This document shows, one piece after another, positions 22,677 through 30,873 of a DNA stretch of 56,498 bases; position 1 is the stretch's first letter; each line of letters starts with the position of its first letter. The notes beneath the pieces were generated by a model that made no database searches, was not told the DNA's origin, and was given only the letters and a program-made list of their open reading frames with translations. Made by a program: the position numbers and the translations under genes. Source of the stretch: DASXYG01 sp036502625 (GTDB taxonomy: Bacteria; Actinomycetota; Actinomycetes; Streptosporangiales; Streptosporangiaceae); the NCBI GenBank assembly GCA_036502625.1, contig DASXYG010000118.1, positions 1-56,498 on the forward strand, in the 5' to 3' direction.

Positions 22677-25598
22677 ATGCCGAGGCAACCGAGAGTCAGG
22701 CATGGGCGCGCCGCGGCGTTCCGGATGCGCCTGTCGGTGCAGGTGCTCGTGCTCCAGATCGGCGTGGTGCTGCTCGTGGTGGGCGTGGGCTTCGGGCTGG
22801 TCTGGAACCTGCTCGACGACCAGATGACCGGGCAGTACGGGCAGCGGGCGCTGGCCGTGGCCAGATCCGTGGCCGCCGACCGCGCGCTCGCCGACGACGT
22901 GGCGCGCGGCGACCCGGGGCATCGCGTACAGGCGGTGGCCGAGCGGGTGCGGCGGGCGACCGGGGCGCTGTTCGTCGTGGTCACCGACCGGCACGGCATC
23001 CGGCTCGCGCACCCCAACCCGTGGCAGATCGGCCGGCGGGTCAGCACCGACCCGTCGGGGCCGCTGGCCGGGCGCGACGTCGTGAACGTGGAGCGCGGCA
23101 CGCTGGGGCTGTCCGCGCGCGGGAAGGTGCCGCTGCGCGACGCGTCGGGCGCGGTCGTCGGCGAGGTCAGCGTCGGCATCGGGCACGAGACGATCGCCGG
23201 CCACCTGACCAGGCAGATCACCGTGGTGGGCCTTTTCGCCTGCGGTGCGCTGCTGCTCGGGGTGTTCGGGTCGTACCTGCTGACGCGGCGAGTGAAGAAG
23301 CTGACGCTCGGGCTGGAGCCCTACGAGCTGGGCGAGCTCGTGCGGGAGCGCGAGGCGGTGCTGCACGGCATCGGTGAGGGCGTGCTCGCGGTGGACGAGC
23401 ACGGGCGGGTGTCGGTGTGCAACGCGGAGGCGTCCCGGCTGCTCGGTGTGGCCCCGGCGCGCGGAACGCCGGTCGGGGGGCTGGAGTTGCCGCCGCGGCT
23501 GCGCGGGGTGCTGGACCGTCCGGGCGACGTGGACAACGTGCTGGCCATCGCCGGCGACCGGGTGCTGGTCGCCGGGCGGCGCAGCGTGCGCCGCGACGGG
23601 CGCGACCTCGGCGGGGTGCTGACGCTGCGCGACCGTACGGACCTGGAGAACCTCACCCGCGAGCTGGACGCCGTACGCTCGCTGACCGACGGTCTGCGGG
23701 CGCAGCGCCACGAGTTCTCCAACCGCCTGCACACGCTGGCCGGGCTGCTCCAGACCGGGCATCACACGGAGGCGGTGGAGTTCGTCCACGCGCTGTCCGA
23801 CGGGCCGGTGCCGGGCGCGCTGGTCGACACGGAGGCCATCCGCGACCCCCACCTCCAGGCGTTCCTGTCCGCGAAGTCCGCCGTGGCCCGCGAGAACGGG
23901 GTGCTCCTGGAGGCGAGCCCAGTGTGCTGGGTGCCCACCCCGGTGGTCGCCCCGGTCGAGGTCACCACGGTGGTCGGCAACCTGGTCGACAACGCCCTGG
24001 AGGCCGCCCGCCTGGGCACCCGCACCCCCGCCCGGGTGGAGGTCGACCTCCTCTCGGAAGGCACCACCCTCCACGTCTCGGTAGCCGACTCCGGCACCGG
24101 CATCCCCCCGCGCCTGGTCCCCACCATCTTCAACGAGGGCGTGACCACCCGCCCCGGCGACTCCCACGGCTTCGGCCTAGCCCTCTCCCGCCAGGCCGCG
24201 GAAAGCGTAGGCGGCGAACTCCACCTAGCCAACCCAGGCGACGCCACCACAGGCGCCGTCTTCACCGCCAAACTCCCCACGGTCCTAGCCCCCGACCCCA
24301 CAACGGCCCCTCCCCCGCCCTCCCCCACCCCCGCCGATCCCCCCACTCCGGGCTCACCCGCACGAGAGGCCCTCCCAACACCAGGCTCACCCGCACGCGA
24401 CTCGCTCGCCACTCCGGGCTCACCCGCACGCGACGCCCTCCCAACACCAGACCCACCCGTACGCGACTCTCTCCCCGATCCCGACCCATCCGTACGGGAC
24501 GACCTCCCCACTCTTGACTCGCGCGGGGCGACCGAGGCTCTCCCGCATCCCGGCCCCACATCCCCGGGTGGCCACGGGAGTTCCCTCACCACCTCCACGC
24601 CGCAGGGCGAGGGGAGCACGGAGCCCCCACCCCCACCCCAGGACACCGAGGCATCCGGGGACCGCGACCCCCTCCCCCGGACACCCTCACGCGGCCCCCG
24701 GGAGAAGCGCGGGGTTCATTCCACCCCGTACGGCGCCGAGGAGGAGGCGCACCCCCAAGGCCCATCCCAGAGCAGCGAAGAGCGCACGCAACCTGGGGGC
24801 GGGAAGCCTCGCACCAGGCACGGCGCGCGCGAGAAGCGCGGAGTTCACGCCACCGCCTCCACCCCGCACGGCGAGGGGGTCGCAGAGCCCCCAGCCCCAG
24901 CCCAGGGCGCCGAGGCGTCCGGGGAGCGCGGCCCCCTCTCCCTGAGCAGCGATGGGGAGTTCGCTCAGCCCCCCGCCCCGCGCAGTGAGAGAGAGCTCAC
25001 CCGGACGCCCGCCCCATACGACGCGAGCGACACAGAGAGCGCGCATCCCCGAGCCCAGAGCGCCGGAGCGTACGGGGACCGGGGATCCCCGCACGGCGGG
25101 GAGGGCGCGCATCCCCGAGGCCCGGCCCAGAGCGGCGCGGCGGCTGGGGATTCCCGCACCCCGTACGGCGAGAGTGTCGCGGAGAGCGCGCATCCCCGAG
25201 CCCAGAGCGCCGGAGCGTACGGGGACCAGGGATCCCCGCACGGCGGGGAGGGCGCGCATCCCCGAGGCCTAGGCCAGAGCAGCGCGGCGGCCGGGGATTC
25301 CCGCACCCCGTACGGCGAGAGTGTCGCGGAAGGCGCGCATCCCCGAGCCCAGAGCACCGGAGCGTACGGGGACCAGGGATCCCCGCACGGCGCGGAGGGG
25401 GCGCATCCCCGAGACCAGAGTGGCGACGAGCGTGTGGAGGCTCGCGGGGATGGGGGTGCGGGGGGCGCGCATCCCGCGGCGCCTGCGCGGAGTTTCGGTG
25501 GGCGGGGCGGCGCCTCGCGTGAGGGCTTCGGGCCGCGGGGAGGGGGCGCTGGGGTTGGGGGTGGGCTCCGGGGGGTGCCGGGGGCGGGTGGGTCATGA
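22677..25598 (+). CDS. CitA/DcuS-type sensor histidine kinase with long repetitive C-terminal tail
   Basis: The 973-residue protein has TM1 (about 20-43), an extracytoplasmic sensor domain (44-180), TM2 (181-203), a PAS-like domain (about 225-320) and a kinase core with phosphoacceptor H345 in RAQRHEFSNRLHTLAGLL, the N box NLVDNALEAA, and G boxes DSGTGIP and SHGFGLALSR. The H-box type and neighbour match the citrate/C4-dicarboxylate sensor family. The usual protein ends near residue 536; here about 437 more residues follow, rich in Pro, Ser, Gly, Glu and His, with a 49-residue tandem repeat. The start is uncertain (22677 or 22725). The stop overlaps the response-regulator ATG (ATGA). Signal unknown. 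Confidence 0.85.
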   Translation: MPRQPRVRHGRAAAFRMRLSVQVLVLQIGVVLLVVGVGFGLVWNLLDDQMTGQYGQRALAVARSVAADRALADDVARGDPGHRVQAVAERVRRATGALFVVVTDRHGIRLAHPNPWQIGRRVSTDPSGPLAGRDVVNVERGTLGLSARGKVPLRDASGAVVGEVSVGIGHETIAGHLTRQITVVGLFACGALLLGVFGSYLLTRRVKKLTLGLEPYELGELVREREAVLHGIGEGVLAVDEHGRVSVCNAEASRLLGVAPARGTPVGGLELPPRLRGVLDRPGDVDNVLAIAGDRVLVAGRRSVRRDGRDLGGVLTLRDRTDLENLTRELDAVRSLTDGLRAQRHEFSNRLHTLAGLLQTGHHTEAVEFVHALSDGPVPGALVDTEAIRDPHLQAFLSAKSAVARENGVLLEASPVCWVPTPVVAPVEVTTVVGNLVDNALEAARLGTRTPARVEVDLLSEGTTLHVSVADSGTGIPPRLVPTIFNEGVTTRPGDSHGFGLALSRQAAESVGGELHLANPGDATTGAVFTAKLPTVLAPDPTTAPPPPSPTPADPPTPGSPAREALPTPGSPARDSLATPGSPARDALPTPDPPVRDSLPDPDPSVRDDLPTLDSRGATEALPHPGPTSPGGHGSSLTTSTPQGEGSTEPPPPPQDTEASGDRDPLPRTPSRGPREKRGVHSTPYGAEEEAHPQGPSQSSEERTQPGGGKPRTRHGAREKRGVHATASTPHGEGVAEPPAPAQGAEASGERGPLSLSSDGEFAQPPAPRSERELTRTPAPYDASDTESAHPRAQSAGAYGDRGSPHGGEGAHPRGPAQSGAAAGDSRTPYGESVAESAHPRAQSAGAYGDQGSPHGGEGAHPRGLGQSSAAAGDSRTPYGESVAEGAHPRAQSTGAYGDQGSPHGAEGAHPRDQSGDERVEARGDGGAGGAHPAAPARSFGGRGGASREGFGPRGGGAGVGGGLRGVPGAGGS
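25041..25425 (+). repeat. 147-bp tandem repeat in the kinase tail
   Basis: GCGCATCCCCGAGCCCAGAG recurs at 25041, 25188 and 25335, exactly 147 bp (49 codons) apart; two full copies and a partial third. The encoded unit includes AHPRAQSAGAYGD and SPHGGEGAHPRG. A shorter echo of GCGCATCCCCGAG occurs inside each unit. Confidence 0.9.
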
Positions 25599-26254
25599 TT
25601 CGGGTGCTTGTGGTTGAGGATGACTTTCGGGTGGCGCGGATGCATGTGGAGTTCGCGGCTCAGGTGGGCGGGTTCCGGGTCGTGGGGACGGCGGGGACGG
25701 CCGCCGAGGCCCGGGAGGTTCTCGCTGGGCAGGACGTGGATTTGTTGTTGCTCGACACGTATCTGCCGGGAGAGTCGGGGCTTGAGCTGCTGGCCTCGGT
25801 GGATGTGGACGCGATCATGCTGACGGCGGCGTCCGACGCGGCCACCGTACGGACGGCACTGGCGCGGGGGGCGCTGAACTACCTGGTGAAGCCGTTCACG
25901 GTGGAGCAGCTCGCGGACCGCCTCGCCGCGTACGCGCGCTACCGGCTCGTGCTCGACGCCCCGGACCGGCGGCTGGGGCAGGACGAGATCGACCGCGCCG
26001 TACGGCTGCGGCACGAGGGCGACCGGCCCGCGCTGCCCAAGGGGCGCTCCCCGGTCACCGCCGAGCTGATCTCCGACGCGCTGCGCACCTCGGAGGCGCC
26101 GCGCTCGGCCGCGGACATCGCCGCCGAGCTCGGCGTCTCCCGCGCGACCGCCCAGCGCTACCTCGCGGGCCTCGCCCAGGCCGGCACCGCCCGCATGACC
26201 CTGCGGTACGGAACCACCGGCCGCCCCGAGCACCTCTACCACTGGACCGGCTGA
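25595..26254 (+). CDS. CitB/DcuR-type response regulator
   Basis: The 219-residue protein has a receiver domain (residues 1-118; acidic ED at 8-9, phosphoacceptor Asp in LLLLDTYLPG, Thr in IMLTAASD, Lys in YLVKPF). A C-terminal DNA-binding domain contains a helix-turn-helix (SAADIAAELGVSRATAQRYLAGL). This layout is that of the CitB/DpiA family that pairs with CitA/DcuS kinases. It overlaps the kinase gene by 4 bp. Family members usually activate genes for uptake of the sensed acid; the target here is unknown. Confidence 0.92.
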   Translation: MIRVLVVEDDFRVARMHVEFAAQVGGFRVVGTAGTAAEAREVLAGQDVDLLLLDTYLPGESGLELLASVDVDAIMLTAASDAATVRTALARGALNYLVKPFTVEQLADRLAAYARYRLVLDAPDRRLGQDEIDRAVRLRHEGDRPALPKGRSPVTAELISDALRTSEAPRSAADIAAELGVSRATAQRYLAGLAQAGTARMTLRYGTTGRPEHLYHWTG

Positions 26255-26256
26255 CC

Positions 26257-26291
26257 CCGGCCCGCCCCCGCGCTCGGCGGAGGCGGGCCGG
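26257..26291. terminator. Bidirectional hairpin terminator
   Basis: CCGGCCCGCC (26257-26266) and GGCGGGCCGG (26282-26291) form a perfect 10-bp stem between the convergent response-regulator and VC0807-type genes. Confidence 0.65.
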
Positions 26292-26296
26292 TGCGG

Positions 26297-27034
26297 TCAG
26301 CGGGCCTGGCTCAGGCGGTTCAGTTCCGCGGTCGCGGCCATCGCGGCGGCGGACTTGCGCTGGCTTCGCATGGAGTAGCCGAAGGTGAACGCCATCAGGG
26401 CGCACAGCACCACGTACGGGAAGATGCTCGACACCAGGACGAGCGTCTTGATGGGCAGGACACCGGAGAGGACCACGATGATCCGGAGGACCGCCTCGGC
26501 CAGGAAGCCCAGGCCCCAGATGACGGTGAGGACGCGCTGGGTGTGGCGGAACCCGCCGAACTGCCACAGCCCGTTCCAGTACGCCACCGCGGCCTTGGAG
26601 CCGTTGGTCGCGAACTTGCGGCCGAAGTAGAACATCAGCGGGCGCGGGAGGGCTAGCGACACCAGGAACGCCAGCCCGACGAGGCCGGTGACGCCGGAGT
26701 CCTTGACGAGCAGCATGCTGGGGCTGTTGAACGCCACCATGCTGACCGCGGTGGCGAGCATGCCGATCAGCACGAGCATGCCGAGCTCGTCGACCTTGCG
26801 GCGGATCGCCAGCATGGCGAGGGACTCCAGGAGGGGCCAGGCGCCGGCGAGCAGCAGCGCGGGCACCTCCCCCATGATGTGCCGGTCGGTGAGCTGGCCG
26901 TACGTCAGGTACGGCAGGACGATCGTGAAGATGATCGTCGGCGTCCAGTTGATCGCGTAGTCGAGCGGCTTGCCGCGCGGCCGGGCGGGCGGCGCGGCGG
27001 GGACGGCGGCGGACGGGGTCGATGAGGGGGCCAT
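26297..27034 (-). CDS. VC0807-type integral membrane protein
   Basis: The 245-residue protein has about six hydrophobic segments after a polar Ala/Pro-rich N-terminus (MAPSSTPSAAVPAAPPARPRG). INWTPTIIFTIVLPYLTYGQL, PLLESLAMLAIRRKVDELGML and the NGLWQFGGFRHTQRVLTVIWGLGFLAEAVLRI stretch match the VC0807 family of putative intracellular septation/membrane proteins, whose function is unknown. The ATG at 27032-27034 is used; a possible AGGAAGG lies rather far upstream. It is divergent from the PaaX-like regulator across a very short gap, which suggests shared control. Confidence 0.75.
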   Translation of the reverse strand: MAPSSTPSAAVPAAPPARPRGKPLDYAINWTPTIIFTIVLPYLTYGQLTDRHIMGEVPALLLAGAWPLLESLAMLAIRRKVDELGMLVLIGMLATAVSMVAFNSPSMLLVKDSGVTGLVGLAFLVSLALPRPLMFYFGRKFATNGSKAAVAYWNGLWQFGGFRHTQRVLTVIWGLGFLAEAVLRIIVVLSGVLPIKTLVLVSSIFPYVVLCALMAFTFGYSMRSQRKSAAAMAATAELNRLSQAR

Positions 27035-27057
27035 CTCGCTGGGCGCCTTCCTAATAT

Positions 27058-27918
27058 GTGACAGGTAAACTCGTGAACGTGAACCCAAATGTAGCGTCAC
27101 ACGTCGCGTCGCGCATCCCGGGTCCGGCAGGCAGCGCCGGAACCTTAGCGTTCCTTTACGGCATCGCGGGCCGCGAGGAGCTGCCCGGGGTGGCGCTGAC
27201 CAGGCTGATGGGCGACCTCGGCGTGCGCCCGGAGGCCGTACGGGTGCTGCTCTCGCGGATGCGCCGCTCCGGCGAGCTGACGGGCACGCGGCGCGGCCGC
27301 CGGGTCGACTACCGCCTCGCGGGCCGGTTCGCCGCGGGCTTCCGCCGGGTGCGGGCCGGCGCCGACCGCCGTACGCCGGAGTGGGACGGCGCGTTCCACA
27401 CCCTGCTCTACCAGGTGCCCGAGCGCCACCGCGCGTTCCGCGACGCGCTGCGCCGCGCCGCGCAGCTCCAGGGCTACGGGCTGCTCCAGCAGGGCGTGCT
27501 GATCGCGCTCGCCGACCGCGCCGACACCCTGTCCGAGGTCCTGGACCGCCGCCCGGAGGGCGCGTACGTACGGCGGGCCCGCCTCACCCTCGACCCCTCC
27601 GAGGCGGCCGCCGCCGCGGCCACCGCGTGGGACCTCCCCGGGCTCGGCGCGGCCTACCGCGGGCACATCGACCGGCTCGCCGCCGCGACCGCCGACGCCG
27701 GCGACCCGCCCGCCGACGCCGCCACGCTGGCCCTGCTCGCCGAGCTGACCACCGCCCCCATGCTCGACACCCTCGGCGATCCGGGGCTGCCCAAGGAGCT
27801 GCTGCCGGACGACTGGCCGCTGCCCGACGTGTGGCGCGGCATCGGCCGGGCGAACGCGGTCTACGGCCCGCCCGCGCAGGCGTACGTACGGACCGTGGTC
27901 GCGGAGTCGGAGCGGTGA
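27058..27918 (+). CDS. PaaX-like transcriptional regulator
   Basis: The 286-residue protein starts with a winged-helix region (GTLAFLYGIAGREELPGVALTRLMGDLGVRPEAVRVLLSRMRRSGEL, then TGTRRGRRVDYRL) followed by a longer effector domain (WHTLLYQVPERHRAFRDALRRA-like region), as in PaaX phenylacetate-catabolon repressors. The pairing of an arginine-rich wing with a C-terminal PaaX region supports the family; the ligand here is unknown. GTG starts at 27058, 27073 and 27079 are in frame and cannot be separated. The gene reads away from the VC0807-type membrane protein, its likely target. Confidence 0.78.
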   Translation: MTGKLVNVNPNVASHVASRIPGPAGSAGTLAFLYGIAGREELPGVALTRLMGDLGVRPEAVRVLLSRMRRSGELTGTRRGRRVDYRLAGRFAAGFRRVRAGADRRTPEWDGAFHTLLYQVPERHRAFRDALRRAAQLQGYGLLQQGVLIALADRADTLSEVLDRRPEGAYVRRARLTLDPSEAAAAAATAWDLPGLGAAYRGHIDRLAAATADAGDPPADAATLALLAELTTAPMLDTLGDPGLPKELLPDDWPLPDVWRGIGRANAVYGPPAQAYVRTVVAESER

Positions 27919-27928
27919 GTGCGGTGAG

Positions 27929-28348
27929 TCAGTCGCCGACGGAGCCGGAGTGGCTTCCGTTGCAGTTCGTGCCCGCGCAGGAGCTCTGGCTGATCGGGGT
28001 GCCGTCCACGGACACCACGACGGTGGACGTGGAGTAGCCGCCGGACAGCTTGAGGCGCCAGTCGTGGCCGTCCGCGCGCGGTGGGAGGTGGATCGTCCGC
28101 CGCCAGGGCAGGGTGACCGTCTTCGCGGTCTTCGCGCCGTCGACGGTGTAGGTGATGTGCATCGTGCCGTGGCCGGTGATCCTGAAGCCCAGGGTGTGCG
28201 CCTTGGGCCGCGGCGTCTTCTTCATGATGACGCTGGTGGACGGACTGGGTGATGCGGTCGTCTTCGGCGCGGGGCCGGGCGCTCCGGCGCAGGCCGAGAG
28301 GGCGAGGGCCGCCGTGAGCAGGGTGAGGCCGTGGCGTACGGCGGTCAT
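27929..28348 (-). CDS. Small lipoprotein, MmpS-like
   Basis: The 139-residue protein has a lipobox (LTLLTAALALSAC, Cys about residue 20), a Thr/Pro/Ser linker, and a beta-rich domain (LGFRITGHGTMHITYTVDGAKTAKTVTLPW, then WRLKLSGGYSTSTVVVSVDG) ending in two Cys (SSCAGTNCNGS). The pattern resembles MmpS-type accessory proteins, which are exported and membrane-anchored; no MmpL partner is present. GAGGAGG lies upstream of the ATG. It converges on the PaaX-like gene with a 10-bp gap. Confidence 0.75.
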   Translation of the reverse strand: MTAVRHGLTLLTAALALSACAGAPGPAPKTTASPSPSTSVIMKKTPRPKAHTLGFRITGHGTMHITYTVDGAKTAKTVTLPWRRTIHLPPRADGHDWRLKLSGGYSTSTVVVSVDGTPISQSSCAGTNCNGSHSGSVGD

Positions 28349-28402
28349 GTGGGGTCCTCCTCGGGCCGCGGGGTGGCACCACCGATGGTGGCCGCGCTCG
28401 CG

Positions 28403-28414
28403 GGGACCGGTCCC
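28403..28414. promoter_or_regulatory. Perfect palindrome GGGACCGGTCCC in the divergent lipoprotein/glycoside hydrolase promoter region
   Basis: A 12-bp perfect palindrome with central CCGG, midway in the 136-bp divergent gap. A further short dyad, CACCA-CCGA-TGGTG, lies just before it. Operator role is inferred. Confidence 0.4.
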
Positions 28415-28484
28415 GGCGTAAGCGCGATGTAAGCGGGCGCCCGTACGGTCTCCGGGCCGGATATCCGATCATGAGGGAGGGCCC

Positions 28485-29981
28485 GTGGGCCGTCTTGTTC
28501 GTATGGCCGCGACGGCGTCGGTGCTCGCGGTGGCCGCGGGGATCGCGGGCTGCGCGTCCGGGTCCGGCGGGCCGCACAGGTCCGCCGTGCGCGACGACCC
28601 GCCCGCCGGCACCCGGCCCATGGCGGCGTCCGGCACGGCCAGCACGGTCCGCGTGGACCTCGGGCACAGCCTCGGCGGGTTCCCGTTCCACCCCGGCCAC
28701 GAGCTGTCGGCCACGCCCAACTCGTGGAAGTACGGCGCGGCGACCAACGCCGATCTCGACGCGCTGAACCTGGGCGCGGCGCGCGTGTGGCTGGAGTTCC
28801 ACCAGGCGTACGACGTGGGCACCGGCAAGCACGACTACGCCAAGTGGTACGACTACCTCGACGCGTACGCGAAGCGGTCGAAGTCGCTGGTGCTGAACTG
28901 GCGCTCCGACTACGACCCGCTGGTCACCAAGGGCACGATGACGCGGACGGCGCTGTTCGCCGCCGAGCGGGACATGCTGGCCGCGTACAAGCGGCATAAC
29001 CCGACGATCGCGTACCTGGAGTCGGAGAACGAGCCGGACATCGCGACCTACTACCCGAAGTACAAGTTCACGTACCAGGTGGTGAACGCGGTCAACGCGA
29101 TGGGCCTGCCCGGACCGAAGATCAAGATCGGCGGGCCGGTCACGGACGTCTTCACGACCGCGCGCATCGGCCAGTTCCTCGACTCCTACGCCGCGGACAC
29201 CGACAAGAACAAGAAGCTCGACTTCATCTCCTACCACCAGTACCTGATCAACACCTCGGGCACCGGCGCCTGGGACAAGGAGAAGGTGGACCCCGCGCAG
29301 GTGGCCGGCGAGCGCGCCAAGGTCGACCAGATGCTCACCGCGCACCACCTCGGCTCGCTGCCCGTGCTGGTCACCGAGTCGGGCGTGTTCCCCGGCACCC
29401 GCGCGTCCAGCCTCGGCATCGACGCCGACTACCACATCCAGGCGGCCGGGCTCGCCGCGCTGCACTACTGGTACCTCGGCGAGAAGGGCGTGACGCCGTT
29501 CAACTGGACGGTGCACCACCCGGACAACGACCGGAAGTCGATGTTCGCGGACACCGGCACGGGCGCGGCCCGGCCGTACTACAACGCCGTACGGATGCAG
29601 TCCATGCTGCCGAACACCCGCTACACCGCGACGTCGGACCGGCTCAGCGCCGCCGGCATCGGGGTGTACGGCCTGGCCGCGGCGGACTCCTCGCACGTGG
29701 CCGTGATGTCGTGGAACTACCAGTGGACGAAGTCGGCGTCGTATGACTCCCGCGTCGTGCTGTCCGGCTTCACGGGCGCGTTCAAAACGCAGAACGTCCT
29801 GGTCACCCGCTACCGCATCCCGGGCGACGCGAGCACGGGCGAGCTCAAGCCGGTCGAGCGGTTCGTGATCGCCCCGCGCACGGCCGGGTCGTACACCGGC
29901 CAGACGCTGTCGCTGGCGCCGAACGAGCTGCGCATGACCGTCCTGACCCCGACGACGAAGCCGGTCGGCCCGGTCTCCTGA
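28485..29981 (+). CDS. Secreted glycoside hydrolase-like lipoprotein (clan A, GH39-like)
   Basis: The 498-residue protein has a lipoprotein signal (ATASVLAVAAGIAGC) and a TIM-barrel domain. SENEPDIATYYPKY (about residue 180) holds the NE of a clan A acid/base, and LVTESGVFPG (about residue 296) a candidate nucleophile Glu. A C-terminal beta-sandwich (LAAADSSHVAVMSWNYQW, then VLVTRYRIPGDAS) fits GH39 xylosidase/iduronidase-type enzymes. The substrate is unknown. GAGGGAGGGCCC precedes the GTG. A hairpin covers the stop codon. Confidence 0.75.
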   Translation: MGRLVRMAATASVLAVAAGIAGCASGSGGPHRSAVRDDPPAGTRPMAASGTASTVRVDLGHSLGGFPFHPGHELSATPNSWKYGAATNADLDALNLGAARVWLEFHQAYDVGTGKHDYAKWYDYLDAYAKRSKSLVLNWRSDYDPLVTKGTMTRTALFAAERDMLAAYKRHNPTIAYLESENEPDIATYYPKYKFTYQVVNAVNAMGLPGPKIKIGGPVTDVFTTARIGQFLDSYAADTDKNKKLDFISYHQYLINTSGTGAWDKEKVDPAQVAGERAKVDQMLTAHHLGSLPVLVTESGVFPGTRASSLGIDADYHIQAAGLAALHYWYLGEKGVTPFNWTVHHPDNDRKSMFADTGTGAARPYYNAVRMQSMLPNTRYTATSDRLSAAGIGVYGLAAADSSHVAVMSWNYQWTKSASYDSRVVLSGFTGAFKTQNVLVTRYRIPGDASTGELKPVERFVIAPRTAGSYTGQTLSLAPNELRMTVLTPTTKPVGPVS

Positions 29982-29988
29982 GACCGGG
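29969..29988 (+). terminator. Hairpin at the glycoside hydrolase stop codon
   Basis: CCCGGTCTC and GAGACCGGG are perfect complements, with the TGA in the middle; no T-run follows. Confidence 0.5.
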
Positions 29989-30070
29989 ACGGCATACGCG
30001 TACGGCGCGGTAGTTCGCCATGCTCAAGATCGGCTCAAGTCCCACGAGAACGGAAATGCGAACCGGATAA

Positions 30071-30262
30071 CGTCACGAGGCCATCGGCCCCGCCAGCGCG
30101 GCGGCCAGCAAGGACAGCCCGATGCTGTCCGCCGCGGGGGGAAACGCGAAGTACGACGCCAACGGGGACAAGGTCGTCGTCTGCGATGCCAAGGCGGACG
30201 GCATGTCCGCCCGGACCACGCTTTATGTGGACGGCACGAACTGGACGGGCGGCCCGCACCGA
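30071..30262 (+). pseudogene. Remnant of a small secreted protein gene
   Basis: A frame from 30071 reads AIGPASAAASKDSP, then MLSAAGGNAKYDANGDKVVV, CDAKADGMSARTTLYVDG. This resembles the mature part of small actinomycete secreted proteins with a GD-x-VxVCD-x-xADG core. It lacks a start and signal peptide (a TAA lies at 30068-30070), and the frame then runs into the end of the opposite-strand gene at 30263. I read it as a truncated remnant; a 5' frameshift in a still-functional gene is possible. Confidence 0.5.
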
Positions 30263-30841
30263 TCACCGGGCCGCCCACGGACCGGTGTACGCCGTGTCGA
30301 CCAGCTCCGGGCTCCGCGTGGTGGCGATCATGAGGCGTACGGTCTCGGCCACGTCGCTGGTCCACCGGTGGCAGCGCTCGTTGGACGTGCACCGGGTGGG
30401 CGCGAGCCCCTGGGCGGCCGCGACGATCTCCGCGGCGTGGTCGCGTACGTCATCGGCGTCGTCGGCGATCCCCGCGGCGGACGGCACCCCGCCCGCCGCG
30501 CCCATCGCCGCGAGGTCCGATAGCTGCCCGCGCAGCCACGTCCAGGGGTCCTCGTCCAGGTAGACGCGGCCGGACGGTTCGTTCCCCGCGAAAGTCGGGT
30601 GGTAGTGGGCCGCCTCGAACGCGCCGGGTGTGCCGCCCAGCCGGTCGAACAGGTCGGCGCGCCAGACCGGGCGGTCGAGCACGAACCGCTGCGCCGCCGA
30701 CTCCGTGCCGCGGTGGTCCTGCGGGTCGAGCAGGCGCAGCTCCAGGCGGGCGCCGTGCTCCATCGAGGAGTCGCCGAGGTCGATCTCGAACCAGTGCCGT
30801 ACCAGGACGGACGTCCGGTCGAAGACGAACGCGCGCAGCAT
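30263..30841 (-). CDS. Hypothetical protein of 192 residues
   Basis: The product starts MLRAFVFDRTSVLVRHWFEI with GGGAG upstream of the ATG. It is hydrophilic, with a beta-rich first part (VLVRHWFEIDLGDSSMEHGARLELRLLD), a His-rich loop (FEAAHYHPTFAGNEPSGRVY) and a helical C-terminal half with two Cys (PTRCTSNERCHRW). No membrane segment or known motif was recognised. It follows the extradiol-type dioxygenase on the same strand with a 32-bp gap, so a shared operon is likely. Confidence 0.7.
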   Translation of the reverse strand: MLRAFVFDRTSVLVRHWFEIDLGDSSMEHGARLELRLLDPQDHRGTESAAQRFVLDRPVWRADLFDRLGGTPGAFEAAHYHPTFAGNEPSGRVYLDEDPWTWLRGQLSDLAAMGAAGGVPSAAGIADDADDVRDHAAEIVAAAQGLAPTRCTSNERCHRWTSDVAETVRLMIATTRSPELVDTAYTGPWAAR

Positions 30842-30873
30842 CGTGCTCCCATCGTGTCGGTGGTCGTGCGGTG

